Source: a virus
Strand: one strand, 5' to 3'
DNA length: 27,161 nt
IMG/VR virus record: IMGVR_UViG_3300043331_001321
Span: 1 to 27,161 of that record
Every line of letters begins with the position of its first letter. Positions within the stretch are counted from its first letter, which is position 1. The notes under the pieces were generated by a model that had not been told where the DNA came from, ran no database searches, and was given only the letters and a program-made list of their open reading frames with translations. Both the position numbers and the translations under genes were made by a program. This document shows, in pieces, positions 13,849 to 20,318 of the stretch.

Positions 13849-14217
13849 CTATCCCCCTGTTTTTCTCATTCTTATCAACTTCAACTCATCCCGTTGCCTT
13901 TGATAGTGTTGCGCAACCCTGCTCGCATCTAAAATCCGGCTCTCCAAGCACTCAGTCGCACGCTGAAGAAGCAATCGCTCCGCTTCTTTGAGGGTCTTGG
14001 CTGCACCACAACCGCAACCGCCAACCATTACGCAATATTTACCCGACTCCAAAAAGCTGCCGGGTGGCCATATCGACAACGTTATGTGGCCTCCACCGAT
14101 ACACGGGATTGGCTTATAATGCCGCGCTTTCGCGCTTCGGCGTTTACGCATTAAAGGCTCTCCGCAACCGGGACAACAAACCATTCCAGAACGAGCCACA
14201 AGGCACTTTTCCGCCAC
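13849..14217 (-). CDS. Zinc-ribbon protein, 122 aa
   Basis: CCPGCGEPLMRKRRSAKARH near residue 14 and a CMVGGCGCGAA cluster near residue 62 can supply four or more metal ligands; the C-terminal half is a long charged helix (LKEAERLLLQRATECLES onward). GTG at 14217 follows the lipoprotein stop by ten bases; ATG 14184 would remove 11 residues. Role unknown. Confidence 0.62.
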   Translation of the reverse strand: MAEKCLVARSGMVCCPGCGEPLMRKRRSAKARHYKPIPCIGGGHITLSIWPPGSFLESGKYCVMVGGCGCGAAKTLKEAERLLLQRATECLESRILDASRVAQHYQRQRDELKLIRMRKTGG

Positions 14218-14227
14218 CGCGCGCGCT

Positions 14228-14671
14228 TCACATGCCCCCTGGCGGCACTGGCGGCTGGTTGATCTGAACCGCGTTGTTTCTCAAATTATTACTATTGTTT
14301 ACAACCGGATTGGCAACCGCCGTCGAGCTGGCTGCGGCCCCGCTCTGGCTCACATTGACCGATTGATCAGGGCGAAGCTCCCGCGCGGCAATAATACCCA
14401 GCCCGCCGCCCACCGCCGCCGCTCCGGCACCGGTCATAATGGCGCACGCCAAGTTTGGCCCCTGCGCCCGCGCGGCATCCAGAAGCTTCTCTGCATCGAA
14501 TAGATACGATGTCACCGACTCCACACAAGAGGCATTCCCGACAGCCGTTGCGAAGAAATAGGTCTTGTCTCCGACCTTCATTTCTTGAGCCTTATTGGCA
14601 TTTTGCAAGACACAGCCGCTAACCAACAGGAGAGCCACAATGGCACTACTCAAATTTCGCATAATCCCCAT
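14228..14671 (-). CDS. Lipoprotein with glycine-zipper segment, 147 aa
   Basis: A signal peptide ends in a clean lipobox (VALLLVSG then Cys at residue 20), so signal peptidase II processing is expected. The mature part has a soluble domain, then a Gly/Ala-rich hydrophobic stretch (MTGAGAAAVGGGLGIIAA), then an Asn/Ser/Val/Pro-rich tail ending PPVPPGGM. The layout recalls glycine-zipper outer-membrane lipoproteins or an unusual o-spanin. ATG 14671 has AAAGGG nine bases up; ATG 14662 is an alternative. It may be envelope-modifying (superinfection exclusion) or lysis-related; neither can be decided. Confidence 0.7.
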   Translation of the reverse strand: MGIMRNLSSAIVALLLVSGCVLQNANKAQEMKVGDKTYFFATAVGNASCVESVTSYLFDAEKLLDAARAQGPNLACAIMTGAGAAAVGGGLGIIAARELRPDQSVNVSQSGAAASSTAVANPVVNNSNNLRNNAVQINQPPVPPGGM

Positions 14672-14894
14672 AAATCACTGCCCTTTCTTTTTCATCCTGC
14701 TCGCGCAGGATTTTATCCGCTTCCTCGTAATGCTTGCCAAGCAAAACCACGACGTTTTTCTTACCGCACTTGGGGCAAATCCCCATTGCTTTCATGCGCT
14801 TAATAGCGACACTCAGCAGCATTGGCAGGGGGAGGGCTTCGCGCCATTTGCTCGAACAATCGGGACACGACAAAATCATCTGATTCATTTTCAT
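14646..14894 (-). CDS. Zinc-ribbon protein, 82 aa
   Basis: Start at ATG 14892-14894, with GGAGCTGG upstream and an ATGA overlap with the wHTH gene. Two CxxC knuckles (CPDCSSKW at about residue 10 and CPKCGKKN at about 39) form a typical zinc ribbon, with a helical linker containing MLLSVAIKRMKAMGI. The end is highly charged. The last 26 bases overlap the lipoprotein start. Probably binds nucleic acid. Confidence 0.68.
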   Translation of the reverse strand: MKMNQMILSCPDCSSKWREALPLPMLLSVAIKRMKAMGICPKCGKKNVVVLLGKHYEEADKILREQDEKERAVIYGDYAKFE

Positions 14895-15169
14895 TTTCCA
14901 GCTCCGAAAACCGCCCACCATCGGCGGACTCCCCCTCTTCCGGACTCCGCATGCGCCACCCCTTTCAAACTCAACTTCGCGAGATACGACCCGGCAGCAA
15001 GCCACATGCCCTTGCCCCTGGTCGAGCCGCGCCCGGTATTCTTACTTTTGCTCCAGCCCTTGGACCCTGGCCACATATGTTCAGCGAATATCCGCGCCGT
15101 AATGCCGGGATGGCTTTTCAAAATATCAAGCGCCCGGCGCTCCGACGCGCTTAGCTTTTGTTCACTCAT
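14891..15169 (-). CDS. Winged-helix phage protein, 92 aa
   Basis: Contains LSASERRALDILKSHPGITA, RIFAEHMWPGSKGW and, after a Gly/Ser-rich loop, MWLAAGSYLAKLSLKGVA and a C-terminal RRWW. The pattern (ERRALDIL--PGITAR-FAE-MWP ... AAG-YL-KL---G) is a recurring small phage winged-HTH domain. DNA binding is likely. Start at ATG 15167-15169, overlapping the end of the Cys-rich gene by eight bases. Confidence 0.7.
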   Translation of the reverse strand: MSEQKLSASERRALDILKSHPGITARIFAEHMWPGSKGWSKSKNTGRGSTRGKGMWLAAGSYLAKLSLKGVAHAESGRGGVRRWWAVFGAGK

Positions 15170-15296
15170 CACTGCCACAATCCACGCATCGAGCGTCCTG
15201 TTCGGAATTGCAACAAGACCCGAATCGGCGACCGCATCTCTCGCAACAGTACCAATCGTTGCCTTCTATCAGCTCGTCGCACACTTCACACTTCAT
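15162..15296 (-). CDS. Double zinc-knuckle microprotein, 44 aa, 9 Cys
   Basis: ATG 15294-15296 to TGA 15162-15164, with GGGAGCGG upstream and an ATGA junction to the upstream gene. The sequence holds CEVC near the N-terminus, CCERCG in the middle, CC, and CVDCG near the end, a cross-brace-like spacing as in RING or DnaK-suppressor-type mini zinc proteins. The short length, SD, overlap and Cys spacing together argue for a real gene. Confidence 0.62.
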   Translation of the reverse strand: MKCEVCDELIEGNDWYCCERCGRRFGSCCNSEQDARCVDCGSDE

Positions 15297-15574
15297 CGCC
15301 GCTCCCGGCCCATTGCTCTGTTGGTTTGCTCTTCATCGAGACCGGCTGCTTTGCACCCTGCTTCAGTGCAGTGAAAGTAAACCACACTTTGCCCCGGCGC
15401 TGGGATCTGATGGATCACCAGACATTGCTTCTCTAGCTCCAGAAGCATTTTGAAATCATCGCTCCCCGGCTCGGATGCAAAGAAGTTTCGATAGCCCCAA
15501 TCACGTTTATCGATGTGGCTCTGTGCCCCTACCATGTGGGTTAAAATAGAACGCCCAACATCGGACACTTTCAT
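15293..15574 (-). CDS. Conserved phage hypothetical protein, 93 aa
   Basis: Contains RDWGYRNFFASEPGSDDFKM followed by LLELEKQCLVI and, near the C-terminus, YFHCTEAGCKAAGLDEEQ. This GYRN-F-A--GSDD--L--LE--GLV ... TE-GC-AAGL pattern is recurrent in phage and prophage proteins of unknown function and looks like a winged-helix-type fold with an end-helix. SD GAGGGG; ATGA overlaps at both ends. Confidence 0.7.
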   Translation of the reverse strand: MKVSDVGRSILTHMVGAQSHIDKRDWGYRNFFASEPGSDDFKMLLELEKQCLVIHQIPAPGQSVVYFHCTEAGCKAAGLDEEQTNRAMGRERR

Positions 15575-15951
15575 TGTCGCCCCTCTAGCTTCGCCACGAG
15601 AGCCTTAAGGTCTTCGAGTTTGACTTGCTTCAAGCTAACGCCGTCAGCGACGACGACGAATTCGACCCCAGGATATCGACGGTTAAGAGCCTCCAAGATG
15701 AACCGCGAAGAAGCAATATGCGCTGCTTCCTCGCGATTTTTCGCTTCGATTATTACGACGCTGCCAGGCTGCAATGTCAAAGAAGATATCGATGCTAGCG
15801 CCCAATCGCGAATAGGCGTATCGCCCAATGCCGCCAATCCACAGCCCGTGCATTCCAGTTTCTTTATATCCTTGGTCGGTGAAAACAGCTCATAAGTAAA
15901 CACCGCATCGCGTTTGCAGATTGGACAGAATGCAAAGCGTGTCATTTCCAT
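15571..15951 (-). CDS. Zinc-ribbon protein, 126 aa
   Basis: N-terminal ribbon CPICKRDAVF ... CTGCGLAALGD (residues about 9-42), then a ferredoxin-like alternation (GSVVIIEAKNREEAAHIASS, FVVVADGVSLKQVKLEDLKA). SD GAGGGG. The second half resembles small regulatory alpha/beta folds but I cannot name one. It lies between RNase HI and the conserved 93-residue gene in a coupled chain. Confidence 0.66.
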   Translation of the reverse strand: MEMTRFAFCPICKRDAVFTYELFSPTKDIKKLECTGCGLAALGDTPIRDWALASISSLTLQPGSVVIIEAKNREEAAHIASSRFILEALNRRYPGVEFVVVADGVSLKQVKLEDLKALVAKLEGRQ

Positions 15952-15960
15952 TTTTGCCCC

Positions 15961-16398
15961 TCAGCGCTGAATCGCGAATTGAACGCCTCTACGTTTCAGC
16001 TCCAGTTTTGACAATTCATCGGCATGACCGTTTTGGTCTCGCGGAATCCATTCGCCACGCACAAACCGAAAATCAGACAGCATTGCTTTGGCCTTGCGCG
16101 CTATCGCAACATAGTATCCCGATTTCATTCGCCAGTGACCAAACATCTGCCTTATAACAAGCATCGAATCTCCGCGAATAACTATCTCACGGCGACACAG
16201 CTCGGCCTCTTTGAGATAACTGAGAACTTGTAAAAAAGCTGTATATTCAGCGACATTGTTGCTGGTCTCCCCTGGCGGGATATAACCGGCGGTCTCCCAT
16301 ACAACCTTGCCATCATCACCAAAGACCACCGCGCCGTAGCCACAATGACCACCGGGATTGATCGGCTCACATGCGCCATCGAAGTAGGCTTTGATCAC
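15961..16398 (-). CDS. rnhA: Ribonuclease HI
   Basis: 145 residues, about the usual RNase HI length. Cleaves the RNA strand of RNA-DNA hybrids, for example replication primers and R-loops. Catalytic residues are in place: D7 (AYFDGACEP), E51 (NNVAEYTAF), D77 (IRGDSMLVI) and D127 (QNGHADELS), with the conserved H125. The start is GTG 16396-16398: AGGAGGG is ideally placed and it forms GTGA with the upstream stop; the longer frame would run through the membrane-peptide gene. It may help primer removal or clear R-loops around the origin. Confidence 0.92.
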   Translation of the reverse strand: MIKAYFDGACEPINPGGHCGYGAVVFGDDGKVVWETAGYIPPGETSNNVAEYTAFLQVLSYLKEAELCRREIVIRGDSMLVIRQMFGHWRMKSGYYVAIARKAKAMLSDFRFVRGEWIPRDQNGHADELSKLELKRRGVQFAIQR

Positions 16399-16526
16399 CG
16401 CGCCCTCCTGATGAGCCTGGCGATGCCACGCCCCGCAAACCAGCCCGCCACGATAACGCCCAGCGCCGTAAGCCACCAGTATTCACCTAACCAGAATTCG
16501 GGATTTAGCAACTGTATAACTGCCAT
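16395..16526 (-). CDS. Small membrane protein, 43 aa
   Basis: Start at ATG 16524-16526 with GGAGAGAACA upstream. One transmembrane helix (WWLTALGVIVAGWFAGRGIA) preceded by FWLGEY and followed by a basic RLIRRAR tail, so C-in topology. Coupled to RNase HI through GTGA. The aromatic residues at the interface are typical of a single-pass membrane peptide. Role unknown. Confidence 0.62.
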   Translation of the reverse strand: MAVIQLLNPEFWLGEYWWLTALGVIVAGWFAGRGIARLIRRAR

Positions 16527-16543
16527 TGTTCTCTCCAACGCTT

Positions 16544-16846
16544 TTAACCGGCAACTTTCATGATAACGTTCCCAGCGCTTGAGATCGTTAGCTCCCCTCT
16601 TATGCCAAAATCGTTCATGGCGCGCATAATAGCGCCGCTCGATAGCCCGCCCTTTAGCCTGTGAACGCTTGTCAAGAACGTGCCACGTTGGGCCTCGTAG
16701 TACCACGCACGTTCCTCCACCAGCTTCCTGATGAGGGAGATTTCAACGTCATCCTCAAACGAGTCATCTCTATTGCGATCGGGATACAGCGCTCGAAGCA
16801 CTGATACTCGTTTTTCTAAAGCCTCACCTACTCCCTTGTCGGTCAT
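16544..16846 (-). CDS. Hypothetical protein, 100 aa
   Basis: The N-terminal half is a charged helix (LRALYPDRNRDDSFEDDVEI). The middle has YEAQRGTFLTSVHRLKGGLS and a final beta pair (GELTISSAGNVIMKVAG). GAGGATGAAG upstream of the ATG provides the SD. It lies directly after the MazG-like gene. Family not recognised. Confidence 0.62.
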   Translation of the reverse strand: MTDKGVGEALEKRVSVLRALYPDRNRDDSFEDDVEISLIRKLVEERAWYYEAQRGTFLTSVHRLKGGLSSGAIMRAMNDFGIRGELTISSAGNVIMKVAG

Positions 16847-16847
16847 C

Positions 16848-17231
16848 TTACTTCATCCTCAACTCTTCGCTGAGAGCATGAATTTCTTGATGCAGTTCCA
16901 CTTTGCGCTTACTAATGTGCTTGAGCTGCTCACGCAATGTATCTTCGGCCAAGACACCCACGGAACGTGAATATTCAATCATCGACAAAAGCTTCTTCTT
17001 TTTAGCGACCACTAGATTGATATCAATCAGACGTTTGGGCAAAATGCCTTTTTCTCGAAGAATCAAGAGCGTCGCGACAAGATCGTTTATCTCTTGTTTA
17101 AGCCGAACATGGTTTGGTGGACGCCCTTCGAATTCATCATCCATTCCAAATCGCAGACACTTGGATACGGCATGGGCAATCTCTGTGCCCTCTTCGGCTA
17201 AACACTGTAATAGTAGCTCTCGTTCGTTCAT
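16848..17231 (-). CDS. MazG-like nucleotide pyrophosphohydrolase
   Basis: 127 residues. The E-E-x-x-E...E-x-x-D metal motif typical of all-alpha NTP pyrophosphatases is present: LAEEGTEIAHAVSKCLRFG (E13, E14, E17) and LKQEINDLVATLLIL about 35 residues later. These enzymes hydrolyse (d)NTPs to monophosphates; phage versions may purge unusual nucleotides or alarmones. The C-terminal 45 residues are a charged helix. ATG 17231 has GAGGGG ten bases upstream; an ATG at 17336 would add 35 residues. Confidence 0.74.
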   Translation of the reverse strand: MNERELLLQCLAEEGTEIAHAVSKCLRFGMDDEFEGRPPNHVRLKQEINDLVATLLILREKGILPKRLIDINLVVAKKKKLLSMIEYSRSVGVLAEDTLREQLKHISKRKVELHQEIHALSEELRMK

Positions 17232-17350
17232 GGTTGCGTAACCCCTCAATGCTTGAGCCTGCGCCGTTTTCCTGCACAACAGGTGCGGTTCGTACCCCAG
17301 TTGATTCGCTGCGCTCGAAAATGCAGGCCCAAGCATTCAAGAGTCACACG

Positions 17351-18103
17351 TCATAGCATCACGACCTTCTCTTTGCCGCCGCGTCGCTTGGCTACCAAGA
17401 ATAAACAGCTCTGGCGTCCTTTGACTCGCGGCCTGACACCAGCTTCAATTTCAGACTTAATTTCCGTGAGGCTCTCTTCTGAACGCCACTGCAACGCCCC
17501 GGCCATCGCCTTGAAGATATCCTCGGTCACTCTATCGTCTTGCTTGCACAGATTGACGATATCGTTGGCGAGGCGCGTTTTTAGCTTGATAATCGCTTCA
17601 TCGGCATGTGCATCTTTGAGCACCACTTCGCCCCAGCCATAGAACATGCCCCATACGAAAAATGGGATGCGCTTGTCGTTCTTGAGGCTATCTAGCAGCT
17701 CGCCATAAAACTGCTTAATCTGTTTTATTGGAGCGGTGAGCAAGGGCGCGAGCAGGTCATCGATATCGTGCTCGATCTGATCGATATCGTCTTTGTCGTG
17801 CGCCGTTGAATACACTGCCAGCCATTCTGTCCATCCCTCGACCATTTTCTTTACATTCATTGCTGGTTTCTTCTTTCCATCACGCTGCGGCCCTAGCGCC
17901 ACAGCATAATATAGCAATACCGCTACGTCGCGAAGCGATAGGCCCTGCTTGCCATGCTTACGACACAGCAGGAAGCCGCGCCCCATTAATCCAAGATCAC
18001 CAATACCGAGAACCTCGCTGCGTAAATCGCGTGATGTCACTTCCTGTTGTGTCTCATCAATCTTACAGACAAACGTTGCCTTCACGGCCTGGTCTATCGT
18101 CAT
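17351..18103 (-). CDS. Hypothetical protein, 250 aa
   Basis: Start at ATG 18101-18103 by ATGA overlap. The N-terminal region (residues 1-80) contains FVCKIDETQQEVTSRDLRSE and SLRDVAVLLYYAVALGP. The middle is acidic and helical (DKDDIDQIEHDIDDLLAPLL). The C-terminus is basic (RPRVKGRQSCLFLVAKRRGG). I do not recognise the family. It sits two genes downstream of the DUF5131 protein but does not look like its usual TcmP partner. Confidence 0.7.
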   Translation of the reverse strand: MTIDQAVKATFVCKIDETQQEVTSRDLRSEVLGIGDLGLMGRGFLLCRKHGKQGLSLRDVAVLLYYAVALGPQRDGKKKPAMNVKKMVEGWTEWLAVYSTAHDKDDIDQIEHDIDDLLAPLLTAPIKQIKQFYGELLDSLKNDKRIPFFVWGMFYGWGEVVLKDAHADEAIIKLKTRLANDIVNLCKQDDRVTEDIFKAMAGALQWRSEESLTEIKSEIEAGVRPRVKGRQSCLFLVAKRRGGKEKVVML

Positions 18104-18405
18104 AACGCCCACCATTGCTCATGGATGACCTCGTTTAATTCCGCGCGTCGAAACCTGATTTTCTGCTCCAAAATTGGCCAGTCTTGAATCGCCATATGAC
18201 GTTCGACGTAATTCCGGCTTTTAAGCAGTCGGCGTGCAATCATGATCTGGTCTTCAAGGGTAAATATTTCAGCGAGCAATTCCTTGGCCCGCTTCGGCAA
18301 ATATCCAAGCCAGCACGCGACCGTCACAAGCCATAGCCGCTTACGCCGGTCTGTAAAATTCGCGGATACGAAACTCTTTAGGCCATTCATGAATGCTTGC
18401 GCCAT
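18100..18405 (-). CDS. Hypothetical protein, 101 aa
   Basis: Helical and Arg/Leu-rich (KRLWLVTVACWLGYLPKRAK, LEDQIMIARRLLKSRNYVER, LEQKIRFRRAELNEVIHE). It overlaps the end of the DUF5131 gene by 65 bases, or 50 if the ATG at 18390 is used; neither start has a good SD. The pattern suggests a compact helical bundle. Function unknown. Confidence 0.58.
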   Translation of the reverse strand: MAQAFMNGLKSFVSANFTDRRKRLWLVTVACWLGYLPKRAKELLAEIFTLEDQIMIARRLLKSRNYVERHMAIQDWPILEQKIRFRRAELNEVIHEQWWAL

Positions 18406-19246
18406 GACGCCAATCCTGCAAGTCTAAAACGACTGCCCCATCCACCGGCAGCGCTCCGAGTTGTTTGACGAATACCGGCACACCTTTATCCTGGCAATCG
18501 TGAATAATTTGCAACGCATGATCCAAACGAAACGGGCGCACTTTATTTTGCGCCTGCTTGCTTTCGCCCTCGATAATAACCCAATCTAGTTTGCCGCCTT
18601 TGTATTCAAGTCGAAGGTCGGTGAATCGTGTCCCTGACAAATAATCACACTCGACTACTTTGTTTATGATTTGCAGGTCGCTCTGCGGTGCGGGCATATT
18701 GGGTACTTTTACGCGCCGAAGATTCACTTCGCCGAGCATTGGTCCAATCGACACACCGCGTCGCCACGCTGGAATAGCGAACAACTTTCGCAAATCGCGC
18801 TCCGCTTCATGTTGATTTACGATAGTAGCCATCATGACGACATTAGGATAGCCAGCACCCCAATCATCGGGCAGCATCCGTTCGACATTGCCGATTCGTT
18901 TGGTGAGAAGTAGCCAGTCTAGATGATCTTGGGTATCGCGGATTATTCTCCACATCAGCGCGCGCTTCTCATCGCCATTTGGCGCTTCGCTATCTGCCCA
19001 ATCTCCCATTGACATACAGAAGACTCGCTTTCGAGAACCGCCGCTAGCCGCGCGCGCCCATCTATAAGGCTCCGCAAAATGACTCCCAGGAAATTCCCGG
19101 TATACGCCCTTCCATGCATTGCCGAAACCGGTAAACTTTGCCCATTCGCGGGCATAGCAACTATCACAGCCGGGGGATACCTCCCGGCATCCCCACCAAA
19201 GGTTAAAAGTATGATCACACCAGGGAATAGCCGACTCTTTACCCAT
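18341..19246 (-). CDS. DUF5131 (phage Gp37/Gp68) three-Cys protein
   Basis: 301 residues. The N-terminus carries IPWCDHTFNLWWGCREVSPG then CDSCYA: a C-x6-C-x2-C-Y three-Cys cluster found in DUF5131/Gp37-Gp68 proteins, reminiscent of but not identical to the radical-SAM C-x3-C-x2-C site. Later family markers are present: RRGVSIGPMLGEV, a VIIEGESK segment and VPVFVKQLGALP. The family is common in phages and prophages, often next to a TcmP gene; the enzyme activity is not established. Start ATG 19246 is used because CGGAGA is well spaced from it; ATG 19252 is too close. Confidence 0.88.
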   Translation of the reverse strand: MGKESAIPWCDHTFNLWWGCREVSPGCDSCYAREWAKFTGFGNAWKGVYREFPGSHFAEPYRWARAASGGSRKRVFCMSMGDWADSEAPNGDEKRALMWRIIRDTQDHLDWLLLTKRIGNVERMLPDDWGAGYPNVVMMATIVNQHEAERDLRKLFAIPAWRRGVSIGPMLGEVNLRRVKVPNMPAPQSDLQIINKVVECDYLSGTRFTDLRLEYKGGKLDWVIIEGESKQAQNKVRPFRLDHALQIIHDCQDKGVPVFVKQLGALPVDGAVVLDLQDWRHGASIHEWPKEFRIREFYRPA

Positions 19247-19580
19247 TTGCATTCTCCGATAGCTCGTTTATTGCGCTTTGCGGCACCCTGTATCCAAGCC
19301 CCCGTAGTTCTTCGAGCCACGCCGCCGCTTCGCGGTAACTCAACCCGCTCCGCATCTCTCCGGCATATCGCCGCTGGTGAGGCAAGTAGGGCAGCTCTTG
19401 CCATTGCTTCCAGGCTTTCCGATACCACAGCCAGGCCAGCGCATCACCACACCACGGGATTTCGGGCGATGGCACAGGACACCATTGAGTCGCGACATGC
19501 ACGGTCACACCGCCACTCATATCGTCATAAGCGTACACATCGCAGCGAAATTGCATGCTCGAAAATCTACAATAGCTCAC
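19239..19580 (-). CDS. Conserved phage hypothetical protein, 113 aa
   Basis: Begins MSYCRFSSMQFRCDVYAYDD, a start I know from many small phage proteins of unknown function that then continue with a VTVHVA segment, as here. The Trp-rich middle (ALAWLWYRKAWKQWQELPYL) and a helix with SGLSYREAAAWLEELRGLGY follow. The start is GTG at 19578-19580, with GTGGGA about nine bases upstream. It is the first gene after promoter A, so its mRNA should begin near 19600. Confidence 0.78.
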   Translation of the reverse strand: MSYCRFSSMQFRCDVYAYDDMSGGVTVHVATQWCPVPSPEIPWCGDALAWLWYRKAWKQWQELPYLPHQRRYAGEMRSGLSYREAAAWLEELRGLGYRVPQSAINELSENANG

Positions 19581-19605
19581 GTTTCAAATCCCACGATCAA
19601 TTGCG

Positions 19606-19634
19606 TTTATATTCCGCCTGGAAAACAAAGTCAA
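19606..19634 (-). promoter_or_regulatory. Promoter A with embedded palindromic operator
   Basis: Minus-strand -35 TTGACT (19629-19634), 17-base spacer, -10 TATAAA (19606-19611); five of six matches at each box. The spacer holds TTCCGCCTGGAA (19612-19623, plus-strand reading), an inverted repeat TTCC-N4-GGAA. A protein bound there would block RNA polymerase. The -35 abuts the stop of the DnaC-like gene. It should drive the 19580-and-below gene series. Confidence 0.72.
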
Positions 19635-20318
19635 CTACTTTCTTTCAACCCGCCAGTCGCCCCCCTTAAGAGTTATAATTTCTCCCATCTCGACAAGTCT
19701 AGATGCGAGCCGATCATCGATTAGCTCCGCGACCTTTTCAAGAGTTAAATTGCTAGTTATTACAGTCTGACGCATATCGTTGTAGCGCCAGTCTAAGATC
19801 AAATACATCTGCTGCCGCGACCAGTCGGAAATTCGCTCAGCTCCTAAGTCATCGATTACTAAAAATGGCGTTGTGCCATAGTGGCGAATTGTCGCCCTCT
19901 CGTTCCCCTCGTCGATACTGGACTTTAAATCCAACAATAACCGTGCCGACGAAATAAACACGGGGATGCTCCGAATAGCGAAATGCTTCGAATAATACAA
20001 AAGCGCCAGCCCATAGGCCATGTGAGTTTTGCCAACGCCTGGAGGGCCGCTAATAAACGCGCTCTTGCCTCTAGATATCGCCTGGCGCGCTAAATCGACT
20101 TCCGCTTCATAGCCTTGGAAATTACTCAGAGACTTGCCGATAAAGCGAGCCGGGATACCTAGCCGGTCGTTGGCTACGCACGAGCGCCCGTTAACAATCT
20201 TTTCTTCAATCTTCTCTTCATCGACCACCGGCCTCGGTTTTACCAATGCGGACTTATCTCGAATCGCATCAACCAAATTTGTGATACTTGCCGGTGTGTG
20301 GTCTGACTTTGTTTCCAT
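19635..20318 (-). CDS. DnaC/IstB-like helicase loader (AAA+ ATPase)
   Basis: 227 residues. Walker A GPPGVGKT (91-98) and Walker B FLVIDDLG (152-159), with an Arg/sensor region near the end (VITSNLTLEKVAELIDDRLA then SRLVEMG). This is the layout of DnaC and of the ATPase beside phage initiators (the gene P role): it loads the host replicative helicase at the origin. The N-terminal ~60 residues are the likely helicase- or initiator-contacting part. ATG 20318 has AAAGG at good distance; GTG 20327 is an alternative. It overlaps the initiator gene by 50 bases. Confidence 0.9.
   Translation of the reverse strand: METKSDHTPASITNLVDAIRDKSALVKPRPVVDEEKIEEKIVNGRSCVANDRLGIPARFIGKSLSNFQGYEAEVDLARQAISRGKSAFISGPPGVGKTHMAYGLALLYYSKHFAIRSIPVFISSARLLLDLKSSIDEGNERATIRHYGTTPFLVIDDLGAERISDWSRQQMYLILDWRYNDMRQTVITSNLTLEKVAELIDDRLASRLVEMGEIITLKGGDWRVERK

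Noticed and set aside
14595-15374. Long plus-strand open frame (259 codons) antisense to four minus-strand genes
   Set aside because: It crosses several well-supported coupled genes, has no domain features and follows from their codon bias; treated as a shadow.
17232-17350. Extension of the MazG-like gene or a separate ORF starting TTG 17340
   Set aside because: The MazG motif begins right after ATG 17231 with a fair SD; the upstream residues have no conserved features and the TTG frame runs out of phase into the MazG gene.
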